From: an uncultured Treponema sp.
GTDB taxonomy: Bacteria > Spirochaetota > Spirochaetia > Treponematales > Treponemataceae
Assembly (NCBI GenBank): GCA_910584475.1
Contig: CAJUBD010000014.1
Coordinates: forward strand, 1 to 64,000
Direction of reading: 5' to 3'
DNA length: 64,000 nucleotides
Part shown: positions 1 to 9,045 of the stretch, piece after piece
Layout of the letters: each line of letters starts with the position of its first letter
How positions within the stretch are numbered: the stretch's first letter is position 1
Position numbers and translations under genes: made by a program
Notes under the pieces: generated by a model
What the model was told of the DNA's origin: nothing
Databases searched by the model: none
The model's input: the letters and a program-made list of their open reading frames with translations, nothing else

Positions 1-84
1 GTTGTCGCAGGACGCCATGAGCGCCGCGAGCGCGATGAGCGCGGCGATGGCGTGTATTCTTTTGGATCGCGGGTCGGCCTTCAT
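1..84 (-). CDS. N-terminus of a lipoprotein (partial, runs off left edge)
   Basis: Only the first 28 codons lie in the window. The peptide opens with a basic stretch (MKADPRSKR), then a hydrophobic helix, then LMAS-C with the Cys at residue 26, a lipobox for signal peptidase II. The product is therefore probably a membrane-anchored lipoprotein. The ATG is preceded by GGAGG at 7 nt spacing and by a strong promoter (119-147), which fixes the start. It is divergent from the peptide-binding lipoprotein gene at 291. Nothing can be said about function because the mature protein is outside the window. Confidence 0.75.
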   Translation of the reverse strand, partial: MKADPRSKRIHAIAALIALAALMASCDN

Positions 85-118
85 TCGTTCGCCTCCGGGG
101 GTCTCTCTCACGCCTTCC

Positions 119-147
119 ATTATACACCGTTTGCGCCCTTTTGTAAA
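119..147 (-). promoter_or_regulatory. sigma-70-type promoter for the leftward lipoprotein gene
   Basis: On the minus strand TTTACA (142-147) and TATAAT (119-124) are separated by 17 nt. The -10 box is preceded by TG (extended -10). The predicted start gives a leader of roughly 30 nt carrying GGAGG before the ATG at 84. Confidence 0.7.
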
Positions 148-199
148 GCGGAATTTCGCCCGCAGAGACGCGGCGGCAATTCTTTAACATCGTCTCTTA

Positions 200-228
200 T
201 TGACTTTTTCAAAATTCTATGCTAACAT
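200..228 (+). promoter_or_regulatory. sigma-70-type promoter for the ABC peptide operon
   Basis: TTGACT (200-205), a 17-nt spacer and TAACAT (223-228) precede the binding-protein gene at 291. It is back to back with the leftward promoter at 119-147. Confidence 0.65.
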
Positions 229-290
229 AAGATTCACAGCAAAAATGTTTTTCACTGAAAAAAAATTACAATAAAAGCAAGGCGGCCATC

Positions 291-1787
291 GTGAAATTCT
301 CAAGGATTTTTTTTGCGGCGATTTTTTTTGTAATCGCATCCGCTTTTTTTTCATGCAAGACAGCAAACGACGGCGAAGAAGTCTTGCGAATGAACATTTC
401 TTCCGAGCCTGACAGTTTTTTTCCATGGAAGAGCGCGTCCGCCGACAGCGAGGCTTTGTGGCGGAATATTTTCGAAGGGCTGATGTCGTTTGACAAAAAC
501 GGAAAAATCGTTCCGTGCCTTGCCGAAAAAGTCGTGCAAAGCGACGACGGCTTGACTTATACTTTTTCCTTGCGCAAGGGAGTTTTTTTTCACAACGGAA
601 AAGAATTCACTTCAAGCGACGCGGAATTTTCATACAAAAATATGGCAGGGCTAGACGGCTTCAAGCCCACTTCCGCAAAACTCGGCGCGGTAAAATCCGT
701 CCGCTCAAATGGCAAATACGAATTCATCGTGGAAATGAAAGAGGCGAACCCTTCGTTTTTGCTCGCGGCGATTTCTGTGATTTTGCCCGAAGGCTACGAC
801 GGGCAGGAAGCGCATCCACTTGGAACAGGTCCTTACGAATTCGTGGAATACGCGCAAAACCAAAAACTAGTCCTCAAGAAAAACGAAAATTATTGGAACA
901 AAGGCGCGGCGGCGAAAATTCCGAATGTGGAAGTTTACATCATCACTGACGAAAGCGCGACTATTTCCGCGTTGCAGTCGGGGCAGCTTGACGTGGCGAC
1001 GATGGTTTCGCAGGCAAACGCAAAGGCTCTCAAAGGACAATTCGTGAATCACGGTTTTCCGCACAACTTGGTTCAGATTTTGGGAATGAACAACAAGGTG
1101 AAGCCTTTCGACGACATCCGCGTGCGCAAGGCGGTGGCGGCGGCGGTGAACAAAAAGGAAATAATCGACGGCGTGTTCGGCGGAAACGCGATTGAACTGT
1201 ATTCCAATTTTTCGCCCGTGCTTCGCGAATATTACAACGATTCGCTCGAAAACGAAAATCCTTTCGACTTGAAAAAGGCATCGCGGCTTTTGGCTGAAGC
1301 CGGATACAAAAACGGCTTCGACATCACCATTACAGTGCCCGCAAACTATCAGTATCATATGGACACAGCGCAAATAATCGCGGCGCAACTTGCGAAAATA
1401 AAAATCCGCTGCATCATCAATCCCGTAGAATGGGCGACTTGGCTCGACCAAGTTTATACCAAGTTCAACTACGAAATGACGATAATCGGCTTTTCCGGCA
1501 AGATAGATCCGGCGGACATTTTGCGGCGATATTATTCGACATACAACCGAAACTTCACGAGATTTTACGATGACGATTTCGACAAAAATTTCGTGGCCGC
1601 CACAAGGGAACTCGACTACGAAAAGCAAGTCGCGTTTTACAAGGAATGCCAAAGGATTCTCGCAGAAGAGTCGCCGGCGGTTTTCATTGCCGATCCCGAG
1701 CAATCGTATTTGGCCGAGCCGCGCGTTCGAGGCATCGCGGGCTATCCGCTTTTGTTCCACAATTTTGCCGAATGGTACTTTGAATAG
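291..1787 (+). CDS. ABC transporter substrate-binding lipoprotein, family 5 (peptide/nickel type)
   Basis: 498 residues. The N-terminus is a lipoprotein signal (basic start, Phe/Ile-rich helix, AFFS-C with Cys22). The rest reads like SBP_bac_5 (DppA/OppA): an early EPDSFFPW segment, TYTFSLRKGVFFHNG, and a late DPADILRRYYS segment typical of the family. It should capture peptides or similar ligands in the periplasm and deliver them to the permeases encoded next. The start is GTG; there is no strong Shine-Dalgarno. The stop is followed immediately by the TTG of the first permease, so the four genes to 4632 form an operon. Ligand specificity cannot be read from the sequence. Confidence 0.88.
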   Translation: MKFSRIFFAAIFFVIASAFFSCKTANDGEEVLRMNISSEPDSFFPWKSASADSEALWRNIFEGLMSFDKNGKIVPCLAEKVVQSDDGLTYTFSLRKGVFFHNGKEFTSSDAEFSYKNMAGLDGFKPTSAKLGAVKSVRSNGKYEFIVEMKEANPSFLLAAISVILPEGYDGQEAHPLGTGPYEFVEYAQNQKLVLKKNENYWNKGAAAKIPNVEVYIITDESATISALQSGQLDVATMVSQANAKALKGQFVNHGFPHNLVQILGMNNKVKPFDDIRVRKAVAAAVNKKEIIDGVFGGNAIELYSNFSPVLREYYNDSLENENPFDLKKASRLLAEAGYKNGFDITITVPANYQYHMDTAQIIAAQLAKIKIRCIINPVEWATWLDQVYTKFNYEMTIIGFSGKIDPADILRRYYSTYNRNFTRFYDDDFDKNFVAATRELDYEKQVAFYKECQRILAEESPAVFIADPEQSYLAEPRVRGIAGYPLLFHNFAEWYFE

Positions 1788-2774
1788 TTGGAAAATGTTG
1801 AGCAATATGGAAAGCAAGTGGAATTTCATCTGTTTTATCTGAAGAAATTTTTTGAATTCATCTTGACGCTTTTTTTGGTAACGCTCGTCACTTTTTTCGC
1901 GTTCCAGATTTTGCCGGGAAATCCTGCCATGGCAATTTTAGGGCCGGACGCGGATGAAATTCAAATCGCGAATTTGGAAAGCGAACTGGGCTTGGACAAA
2001 AGCCCCCTCCTTCGATACGGCGAATGGCTCAAGGAAATTTTTCGCGGCGATTTCGGCACAAGCTACAAATATTCAAAAAGCGTTTCGCGCGTCGTGGCGA
2101 GCGCGTTCGGCGCGACTTTTTCGCTCGCGATTTTTTCTTTGGTTTTGAGCGCGCTTTTGGGAATCGCATTCGGAATTTTCATCGCGCTGAAAGAAAAAAA
2201 TCCGTTCGCGTTTGCCGTGTCGGTTTTAAATCAAATTTGGATTGCGACCCCATCTTTTTGCGCCGCGATTTTTTTGATCATAATTTTTTGCGTGAAACTC
2301 CATCTCCTTCCTTCGATGGGATTCGTTCCGTGGAGACAAAATCCGCTCGGCTGCCTACGAACGCTTTTTTTGCCCGCGCTTTCGCTGGCTTTAGGAAGCG
2401 GCGCGATTCTTTCGCGTTATTTGAAAAATTCGATTCAAGCGGAACAAAAAAAAGATTATGTCAAAACGCTTCGCGCGAAGGGCTTGAATTTCAGGCAAAT
2501 AATTTTCGGACACGTTTTGCGCAACGCGCTCTTGCCCGCGCTCACGATGCTCGGACTTTTGATTACCGACATTCTCGGCGGCTCGATTATAATCGAAAAT
2601 GTTTTTTCCATTCCTGGAATCGGGAGGCTTATTGCCACTTCGATTTCATCGCGCGACTTTCCGCTTTTGCAGACGCTCACGCTTTACCTCGCGTTCATCA
2701 CCGTGGCATGCAATTTCTTTGTTGACGTCTTGCATTCGCTTGCCGATCCCAGAATTCGCAGGAGGGAAAAATGA
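1788..2774 (+). CDS. ABC peptide transporter permease, DppB type
   Basis: 328 residues with about six membrane helices. It has the DppB layout: an N-terminal helix followed by LPGNPAMAILGP, an ELGLDKS segment, then the transport domain with the EAA loop (TLRAKGLNFRQIIFG) that contacts the ATPase. It forms the pore with the DppC-type protein at 2771. The TTG at 1788 abuts the previous stop; a GTG at 1818 after GGAAAG is an alternative start, so the first ten residues are uncertain. The stop overlaps the next start as ATGA. Confidence 0.88.
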   Translation: MENVEQYGKQVEFHLFYLKKFFEFILTLFLVTLVTFFAFQILPGNPAMAILGPDADEIQIANLESELGLDKSPLLRYGEWLKEIFRGDFGTSYKYSKSVSRVVASAFGATFSLAIFSLVLSALLGIAFGIFIALKEKNPFAFAVSVLNQIWIATPSFCAAIFLIIIFCVKLHLLPSMGFVPWRQNPLGCLRTLFLPALSLALGSGAILSRYLKNSIQAEQKKDYVKTLRAKGLNFRQIIFGHVLRNALLPALTMLGLLITDILGGSIIIENVFSIPGIGRLIATSISSRDFPLLQTLTLYLAFITVACNFFVDVLHSLADPRIRRREK

Positions 2775-3607
2775 AATTGAATTCAAATTTAAAATTGAAA
2801 AAATATTTTTCCAACAAAAATTTTTTCTGCGGATTCGTGATGGCTTCGTCAATTTTTCTGCTGATGATTTTGGGATTTTTCGTGATGCCTTACGATCCGA
2901 ATAAAATCAACGTGAGCCAAAAATTCTTGGGATTTTCTTCCGCGCACATTTTCGGCACGGACTATTTGGGACGCGACGTTTTTAGCCGCCTCATGCACGC
3001 AAGCCGAGTTTCGATTTTCGTAGGAAGCGCGGCGACAATTTTTGGACTTGTCGTCGGAACTTTTTTCGGCGCGCTCGGCGGCTATTTCGGCGGAATCGCG
3101 GATTCACTCATCACGAAAATCATCGACGTGCAGCTCTCATTTCCAGGAATTCTTTTGGCACTGATGCTGATCGCAGTTTTCGGAAACGGATTGCAAATTA
3201 CGATTTTGGCTCTCTCCATTATGAGCGTGCCGCGTTTCGCCAGAATCGCGCGCTCGGGATTTTTGAAATATCGAAGCGCGACTTTTGTTTTGGCAAGCAA
3301 GGCGCGAGGCGCGAGCGACGCGCGAATCATTTTGCGCCACATTTTGCCGAACATCGCGGGCGACATCACCGTTACCGCGACGCTGAGTTTTTCGCTCGCA
3401 GTTTTGAGCGAGTCGGGCTTGAGTTATTTGGGACTTGGCGTTCAGCCTCCGCTCGTTTCTTTTGGAAGAATGTTGAGCGAAGCGCAGCGTTTCATTTTAA
3501 CAGATGTCACGGGGCTTTTTGTTCCCGCAATCGCGCTCGTGATTTTGGCTTTGGGATTCAACTTGCTAGGCGACGGAATTTCTCAAGTGAACAGAGGCGG
3601 CGAATGA
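2771..3607 (+). CDS. ABC peptide transporter permease, DppC type
   Basis: 278 residues. The short N-terminal helix and the FGTDYLGRDVFSRL motif after it are characteristic of DppC/OppC. The EAA loop reads ASKARGASDARIILRH. The ATG has an excellent AGGAGG 5 nt upstream and overlaps the preceding stop (ATGA); its own stop overlaps the next ATG (ATGA), so translation is probably coupled across the operon. It pairs with the DppB-type permease to form the membrane channel. Confidence 0.9.
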   Translation: MKLNSNLKLKKYFSNKNFFCGFVMASSIFLLMILGFFVMPYDPNKINVSQKFLGFSSAHIFGTDYLGRDVFSRLMHASRVSIFVGSAATIFGLVVGTFFGALGGYFGGIADSLITKIIDVQLSFPGILLALMLIAVFGNGLQITILALSIMSVPRFARIARSGFLKYRSATFVLASKARGASDARIILRHILPNIAGDITVTATLSFSLAVLSESGLSYLGLGVQPPLVSFGRMLSEAQRFILTDVTGLFVPAIALVILALGFNLLGDGISQVNRGGE

Positions 3608-4632
3608 GCGAGACTTCAAAAACAAATGCTACAGACAAAACAACGCGCCCCCTCCTCGAAGTGAAAAATCTTTGCGTGGATTTTTCCGACAAAAAAATTC
3701 GCGCCGTGGAAAATGTCTGCATGAAAATTTTTCCAGGCGAATTTGTCGCGCTCGTGGGAGAAAGCGGCTGCGGAAAAACTTTGACGGCAAGCGCGATTAT
3801 GAATGTGCTTCCTCAAAGCGCGAAAATTTCGGAAGGAGAAATTCTTTTTGCGGACGCTGAAAAAAATTCACAAGATGAAAATTCTTTTTCAATAAATATT
3901 TTGGAATTGAACGAGAAATCGCGCCGTGAAATTTCAGGAAAAAATATTTCGATGATTTTTCAAGACCCTTCGGCCGCGCTTGATCCGCTTTCTGTTTGCG
4001 GAAAACAAATCGAAGAAGCGGCGATTGTCCACAGCGTTCCAAAAAATGTGGCCCGCGAACGCGCGAAAAAAATTATGTCGAAAGTCGGTCTTCGCGACAT
4101 CGAGCGAATCTACAAAAGCTTTCCGCACGAAATTTCTGGCGGACAAAAACAGCGCGTCTTGATTGCGAGCGCGCTCATCAACTCTCCTGCGCTTTTGATT
4201 GCCGACGAGCCTACGAGCGCGCTGGACGCGACAATCCAAAAAGAAATTTTGCAAATGATTTTGAAGTTGAACAAAGAGACGAAAACTTCATTGCTTTTGA
4301 TCACGCACGATTTTTCCATCGTAAAAAAAATTTGCGCGCGCGTCTACGTGATGTACGCAGGACGAATTGTAGAAAGCGGCTCGACCGAACAAGTTTTGCA
4401 AAATCCGCTTCATCCTTATACCGCCGCGCTTTTGCGAGCGATTCCGACCTCGGCAAAAAAGGGCGAAAAACTTTTCACTGTTACCGGTTCCGTACCCTCC
4501 CCCGCCGAGCGCAAGGAAAACCAATGCCATTTTTTTGGAAGATGTCCGAACGCGAAGCCAGAATGCGCGAAGCAAAATCCAAAGAGCAAATTTTGGGGCG
4601 AACATTTCGTGGAATGTTCCTTGATTAAATAG
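3604..4632 (+). CDS. ABC peptide transporter ATPase, DppD/OppD type
   Basis: 342 residues. Walker A GESGCGKT (52-59), signature SGGQKQR from S178, Walker B LLIADEPTSALD with D201/E202, and a switch His in LLITHDFS. The C-terminal oligopeptide-transporter extension carries a Cys cluster (CHFFGRCPNAKPEC), as in OppD/DppD. It powers the permeases at 1788 and 2771. The usual second ATPase (DppF/OppF) is not next to it; the next gene is a radical SAM enzyme, so the transporter either works with one ATPase type or borrows a partner encoded elsewhere. Confidence 0.9.
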   Translation: MSETSKTNATDKTTRPLLEVKNLCVDFSDKKIRAVENVCMKIFPGEFVALVGESGCGKTLTASAIMNVLPQSAKISEGEILFADAEKNSQDENSFSINILELNEKSRREISGKNISMIFQDPSAALDPLSVCGKQIEEAAIVHSVPKNVARERAKKIMSKVGLRDIERIYKSFPHEISGGQKQRVLIASALINSPALLIADEPTSALDATIQKEILQMILKLNKETKTSLLLITHDFSIVKKICARVYVMYAGRIVESGSTEQVLQNPLHPYTAALLRAIPTSAKKGEKLFTVTGSVPSPAERKENQCHFFGRCPNAKPECAKQNPKSKFWGEHFVECSLIK

Positions 4633-4671
4633 ACGAGTTTGCGAGAAGAACTCATCGAGGCGAATTAAAAT

Positions 4672-5676
4672 ATGGACTCAAAAAAAATTTCCGACTTGTA
4701 CACAAACTGCACTCAATGCCCGCGTCGTTGCGGCGCGAACCGCGTGGCGGGAGGGCGTGGATTTTGCGGCGAAAATGCCGAACTTCGCGCGGCGGTGGCG
4801 TGCCTGCATTTCGGAGAAGAGCCGCCGCTTACTGTGTTCGGCGGAAGCGGAGCGATTTTTTTTACTGGCTGCACTTTGCGATGCGCGTTCTGCCAAAACT
4901 ATCAGATTTCGCAGCGAGGTCTCGGCGGCGCGATTTCAAAAAGCGACTTCACGAAAATATGCCTTGACTTGCAGAATGCCGGCGCGGAAAACATAAATCT
5001 CGTCACACCGAGCCATCACATTCCGATTTTGGCGGAATTCATTTGCGAGGCAAAATCCGCCGGATGCGCCCTGCCCTTTTGCTGGAATTCATCCGCGTAT
5101 GAAAATGTCGAGTCGCTTGAATTGCTGAAAGATTTGGTTGACATTTGGCTGCCGGACTTCAAGACGCTCGACGATGATTTTTCAAGGCAAGTTTTTTTTG
5201 CAGAAGATTATCCTGAAGTTGCGAAAAAATCAATTTCTTGGATGATAAAAAATTTCCCGCTGAAAATGGAAAATGTTTCTTCTGAAAAGAGTGGCGAAAA
5301 AAAAGAAAAAATTCTTCGCGGCGTAATCGTGCGCCATCTTTTTTTGCCGGGACGATTCGAAGACACGGCGAACACGCTCGCTTGGCTCAAAGAAAATGCC
5401 GATGGCAAGGCGATGATTTCGCTGATGTCGCAATACACGCCAGTTCCGTTCAAAGAAAGCGCGCAAGAATCGCTCAGGCGAAAATCCGCGCTGGACGCGT
5501 TCGAAAACCGCCTCGTTTCAAAGACGGAAGACGGCGACCTGCGCGATTTGATTGCGGCGTATGACTTTGAAAACCTTTTTTACCAAGAACTCAATTGCGA
5601 CACCGCTTGGCTTCCCGACTTTTCAAAGCGCGAACCTTTCAAAAGCGCGCTCGCAAAAGTTCTCTGGCATCGCTAG
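4672..5676 (+). CDS. radical SAM protein, PflX/PflA-like (COG1313-like)
   Basis: 334 residues. The radical SAM cluster is CTLRCAFCQ (C67, C71, C74), which ligates the 4Fe-4S cluster that cleaves S-adenosylmethionine. An N-terminal Cys group (C13, C16, C20, C32) matches the PflX group of uncharacterised radical SAM proteins related to pyruvate-formate-lyase activase. LVTPSHHIP and LVDIWLPDFK are further family segments. The substrate is unknown. It begins 39 nt after the ATPase stop without a clear Shine-Dalgarno. The final 25 codons are part of an 82-bp sequence repeated at 6734-6815. Confidence 0.8.
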   Translation: MDSKKISDLYTNCTQCPRRCGANRVAGGRGFCGENAELRAAVACLHFGEEPPLTVFGGSGAIFFTGCTLRCAFCQNYQISQRGLGGAISKSDFTKICLDLQNAGAENINLVTPSHHIPILAEFICEAKSAGCALPFCWNSSAYENVESLELLKDLVDIWLPDFKTLDDDFSRQVFFAEDYPEVAKKSISWMIKNFPLKMENVSSEKSGEKKEKILRGVIVRHLFLPGRFEDTANTLAWLKENADGKAMISLMSQYTPVPFKESAQESLRRKSALDAFENRLVSKTEDGDLRDLIAAYDFENLFYQELNCDTAWLPDFSKREPFKSALAKVLWHR

Positions 5677-5683
5677 CGATTTT
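5602..5683 (+). repeat. 82-bp direct repeat, copy 1 (3' end of the radical SAM gene)
   Basis: Matches 6734-6815 at 80 of 82 positions in the same orientation. This copy is the true 3' end of the radical SAM gene plus a few bases. Confidence 0.95.
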
Positions 5684-5804
5684 GACCAAGAGTTTTCGAA
5701 GCTAGCTTTTTGTGACCCAAACAAAAACTCGTTATCATAGCGACGCACGACACAAGCCATGCGATTTGAGCCTGTCGCAACTACTCCCGCGCACTTGCAA
5801 TTAA

Positions 5805-6596
5805 TTATTCTTTGACTAATTTTTTGAGTCTTTTGTTTTCCGCTTCAAGTTCGACTATGCGGGCGCGTTCCATTTCCAATTGCGCCAGTGCGATTGCGCG
5901 CCCTTCTTCCAATCCTTCTTCGTAGCCCTCTTTCCGTCCGCGCTCGCGCAGTTCACACGCGTGGACGAATTCCTTGCGCCACGGTTCATTGTGGCGTGCC
6001 GTCATTACCGCTTCCATGATTTCCTCCGTGAGCAGGGTTTCCGCCCTTCGTGTGGCGAGGAACTTCAAGAACGCACGGACTTCCGAGTCGTCCTTCGCGA
6101 GTCCTTCCCACGCCTTTGAATTATAATACACTTTCCGAATTTTGTCATCTATTTTTTCGTTCGCGACAGGACTTTCTTCGCAAATTTGGCGGACGGTATA
6201 ACGCGGCAATCCGAAACCGAATGGGTCTCTCGTACAAATAAAGACGATGAACGACTCGGGCAGCGCGACGTACTTTCGTCCCTTGTCGAGGCAGTCAAGG
6301 TCCATCATAGCCTGGTAATAGCGTGCTCTTTTTGGCAAATCTTTTTCTGCCGCCGTCTGCATTTCGAGGTCAAAGATTCTGCCATCTCCTTTCGCGACGA
6401 CATCGAGCCGAACTCCGCGCGACTCAATGTCAATCGCCACGGTTTCCTGGTTGTTCGTGTACTCGATTCGCTCCACTTGGATTCCGAGCAAAACTTCAAT
6501 CACGCGGCGGCAGATATGCTCGTTACTTTCCATAATTTTGCAGAAAAGAAAATCATCCGTGAAGAATAAATCTTCATAGCACTTTGCTTCTCGCAT
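5805..6596 (-). CDS. Rpn family / PD-(D/E)XK transposase-like nuclease
   Basis: 263 residues. It matches the family of recombination-promoting nucleases and putative transposases (TIGR01784/Rpn type): an early LFFTDDFLFCKIM segment, then GVRLDVVAKGDGRIFDLEMQ, which supplies the acidic residue and the E-x-Q of a PD-(D/E)XK-like core, and a YYQAMMDLD segment. The C-terminus (LEMERARIVELEAENKRLKK) is a coiled coil. The start at 6596 is chosen over an upstream ATG because AGGAGC lies 5 nt before it. The gene sits alone between the two copies of an 82-bp repeat, so it is likely a recent arrival. Confidence 0.8.
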   Translation of the reverse strand: MREAKCYEDLFFTDDFLFCKIMESNEHICRRVIEVLLGIQVERIEYTNNQETVAIDIESRGVRLDVVAKGDGRIFDLEMQTAAEKDLPKRARYYQAMMDLDCLDKGRKYVALPESFIVFICTRDPFGFGLPRYTVRQICEESPVANEKIDDKIRKVYYNSKAWEGLAKDDSEVRAFLKFLATRRAETLLTEEIMEAVMTARHNEPWRKEFVHACELRERGRKEGYEEGLEEGRAIALAQLEMERARIVELEAENKRLKKLVKE

Positions 6597-6733
6597 AAAA
6601 AGCTCCTTGCAAATAATACTATATAATGGAGTATGAATTTTTTGCATCTTTTTAGAGTAGACGGACGATTTTTTTAGAAAAAGCGGCGAATTTCATTCGC
6701 GTAGAACGCAAGCTTTTTGTCATTGTAGCACTT

Positions 6734-6815
6734 ACCGCTTGGCTTCCCGACTTTTCAAAGCGCGAGCCTTTCAAAAGCGCGCTCGCAAAAGTTCTCTGGC
6801 ATTGCTAGCGATTTT
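6734..6815 (+). repeat. 82-bp direct repeat, copy 2 (orphan 3' end of the radical SAM gene)
   Basis: 80 of 82 bases match 5602-5683. Here the sequence is not part of a complete gene. It creates an open frame into malQ that could be mistaken for an N-terminal extension of MalQ. Confidence 0.95.
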
Positions 6816-6839
6816 CTCGTCAATTTTTTTTTGCTTTTT

Positions 6840-6869
6840 TTTACATTTTTTTCAAATATATGTTATAAT
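6840..6869 (+). promoter_or_regulatory. malQ promoter, almost leaderless
   Basis: TTTACA (6840-6845), an 18-nt spacer and TATAAT (6864-6869). The ATG at 6877 follows 7 nt after the -10 box, so transcription should begin about one base before the start codon. Confidence 0.65.
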
Positions 6870-6876
6870 GAAATTT

Positions 6877-8913
6877 ATGAACAAACCTCTTTTAAAGAAT
6901 TCCACAGGCGTAGCCGTTCCGCTCGGCGCGCTTTGCACAAAAGAATGTCCCGCCATCGGCGAATTTCCCGCGCTCAAAAAATTTGCGAAAGTCTGCAAAA
7001 GCGCGGGTCTCGAAATAATCCAACTGCTTCCCGTAAACGACACGGGAACGCAATCCTCGCCTTATTCCGGGCTTTCGGCGTTCGCGCTTCATCCGATTTA
7101 CATTTGCATTTCGGCGCTTCCTGAATTTTCCGCACTTTACAAGGGCGACAAAAATTTCAAGGCGGAATATGATTCGTTTTTAAAATCGCATCCAAAATCG
7201 AACCGCTACGACTATCAGCACATTTTGGAAAAGAAGATTTCGCTTTTGATGAAAATTTACGAGACTAGCGAAATCGCGAAAAACGCCGCGGCAAATGCAG
7301 AACTTTCCGCTTGGATGAAAAAGAATCCTTGGATAAAATCTTATTGCGTCTACAAAAATTTAAAATGGAAATACATGCAGTCCACTTGGAAATCTTGGAA
7401 AAAGGAAGACCAACTTCCTACCGCAGAAGAAATTTCCAAGCGATGGAATTCCAAGGCGCAAAAAAAAGAGCATCTTTTTTACGCATGGCTTCAGTTCCGC
7501 GCATATGAGCAGTTTTCCGAAGCGGCCGAAGAAGTGCGAAATTGCGGAATCATCCTCAAAGGCGACATGCCGATTTTGATGAACGAGGATTCTTGCGACG
7601 CTTGGGCGCTGCCTGAATTTTTCGAGCATTCGCTTCGCGCAGGCTCTCCCGCCGACGGCGAAAATCCCACGGGACAAAACTGGGGATTTCCCACTTACAA
7701 TTGGAAGAATTTGAAAGCCGCGGATTTTTCTTGGTGGAAGGAGCGTCTTAAGAGCGCGGCACAATATTACGGCGCGTACCGGCTCGACCACATTTTGGGA
7801 TTTTTTAGAATCTGGGCGATTCCCGCGCACGAATGCACCGCGCTTCTCGGACACAGCGAGCCTTGCGAGACGATAAGCCGCGACGAGCTTTTGGCGGCGG
7901 GATTTGACGAAGGAAGAATACGCTGGCTTTGCTCGCCGCACATTCCCACCGGCGACTTGGATTATTTCACTTGGAATCACGACATTTCCACGAAAATCCT
8001 CGAAAAAATCGCGACGAAAATTCCAAACGAAGAATTGTGGATTTTCAAAAATTCGCTCAAAGGCGACAAGGACATTTTCGAGGCGAATTTCGAAGGGCTT
8101 GTTTCTTTCGAAGCCGAGCAAAACATCAAGCAGAAATTGGCGGAAAAATGGCGAAGCCGTGCGCTCATCCAAATCAAAAAAGACAAATTCGCCGTCGTCT
8201 GGACTTATAAAAATTCCGCGCCGTGGCAGACTTTGAGCGACGACGAAAAGCGCAGATTCGATTCGCTCGTAGAAAGCAAAAACGACGCGCAAGAAAAAAA
8301 ATGGAAAAAGCAAGCCGAAGAAATTTTGGGCGCGCTCACTTCTTCCGTAAAAATGGTTCCGTGCGGCGAAGATTTGGGCGTTTCATTGAAATGTGTCGCT
8401 GAAGTGATGGACGAAGAAAAAATCCTGCGATTGAGCGTCGTGCGCTGGGCGAGAGAATGGAGCAAGGGCGGCTCGCCTTTCGTGCCATTCTCGCAATATC
8501 CCGCGCTGAGCGTGGCGACTACGAGCGTCCACGACTCAAGCACGATTCGCGAATGGTGGAATTCGGAAAAAGAAAGCGCGGCGGCGTTCTTCCATACGAA
8601 CGAAAACATTTTCGCAGAAAACGAAATCCACGAAAACAATTTTGCAGAATTTTCTCCCGAAGTCGCGCGCGCGATTTTGCAGGCGGCGGCATCCGCGAAA
8701 AGCGTTTGGTGCATCCATCCGCTTCAGGATTTTTTGTATTTGCAAAAAAAATATTGGCTTGAAAATTCCAAGGACGAGCGAATCAACATTCCGGGCGAAG
8801 TGAGCGAATTCAACTGGACGTACAGAATGCCGTGCGCCGTGGAAGATTTGTCGAAGGACAAGGAACTGCTTTCGCAAATAAAATCAATTGCAAAAAAGCA
8901 CGAGCCGTGCTAA
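6877..8913 (+). CDS. malQ: 4-alpha-glucanotransferase (GH77, amylomaltase)
   Basis: 678 residues, a normal length for MalQ. It transfers maltosyl and longer glucan units between malto-oligosaccharides in the cytoplasm. Family landmarks are present: GLEIIQLLPVNDTGTQ near the N-terminus, GDMPILMNEDSCDAW, the nucleophile D304 in RLDHILGFFRIW, the acid/base E498 in CGEDLG, and D553 in TSVHDSS. The start at 6877 is preferred because it lies at the predicted transcript start; an ATG at 6868 overlaps the -10 box, and in-frame sequence further upstream comes from the 82-bp repeat. It is followed by a GH13 gene, consistent with starch or glycogen breakdown. Confidence 0.92.
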   Translation: MNKPLLKNSTGVAVPLGALCTKECPAIGEFPALKKFAKVCKSAGLEIIQLLPVNDTGTQSSPYSGLSAFALHPIYICISALPEFSALYKGDKNFKAEYDSFLKSHPKSNRYDYQHILEKKISLLMKIYETSEIAKNAAANAELSAWMKKNPWIKSYCVYKNLKWKYMQSTWKSWKKEDQLPTAEEISKRWNSKAQKKEHLFYAWLQFRAYEQFSEAAEEVRNCGIILKGDMPILMNEDSCDAWALPEFFEHSLRAGSPADGENPTGQNWGFPTYNWKNLKAADFSWWKERLKSAAQYYGAYRLDHILGFFRIWAIPAHECTALLGHSEPCETISRDELLAAGFDEGRIRWLCSPHIPTGDLDYFTWNHDISTKILEKIATKIPNEELWIFKNSLKGDKDIFEANFEGLVSFEAEQNIKQKLAEKWRSRALIQIKKDKFAVVWTYKNSAPWQTLSDDEKRRFDSLVESKNDAQEKKWKKQAEEILGALTSSVKMVPCGEDLGVSLKCVAEVMDEEKILRLSVVRWAREWSKGGSPFVPFSQYPALSVATTSVHDSSTIREWWNSEKESAAAFFHTNENIFAENEIHENNFAEFSPEVARAILQAAASAKSVWCIHPLQDFLYLQKKYWLENSKDERINIPGEVSEFNWTYRMPCAVEDLSKDKELLSQIKSIAKKHEPC

Positions 8914-9045
8914 AATAAAATTATGAAAATGATTTCTATAAGGCTTGCAAAATATTGGCGGCGACTCAAATGCAATTTATGACAATTAAAATTTTGTCGG
9001 TTGAAGTTTATGAAAATCAAAATGAATATATGGGAGAAAAAAAAT

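Noticed and set aside
867..1829. 320-codon open frame on the minus strand
   Set aside because: It is fully antisense to the peptide-binding lipoprotein gene and has no domain, Shine-Dalgarno or signal. GC-rich third positions of the real gene explain it.
6739..6876. N-terminal extension of MalQ, which would look like a membrane anchor
   Set aside because: The in-frame extension is made of the 82-bp repeat and T-rich promoter DNA. MalQ homology begins at 6877, right after a good promoter.
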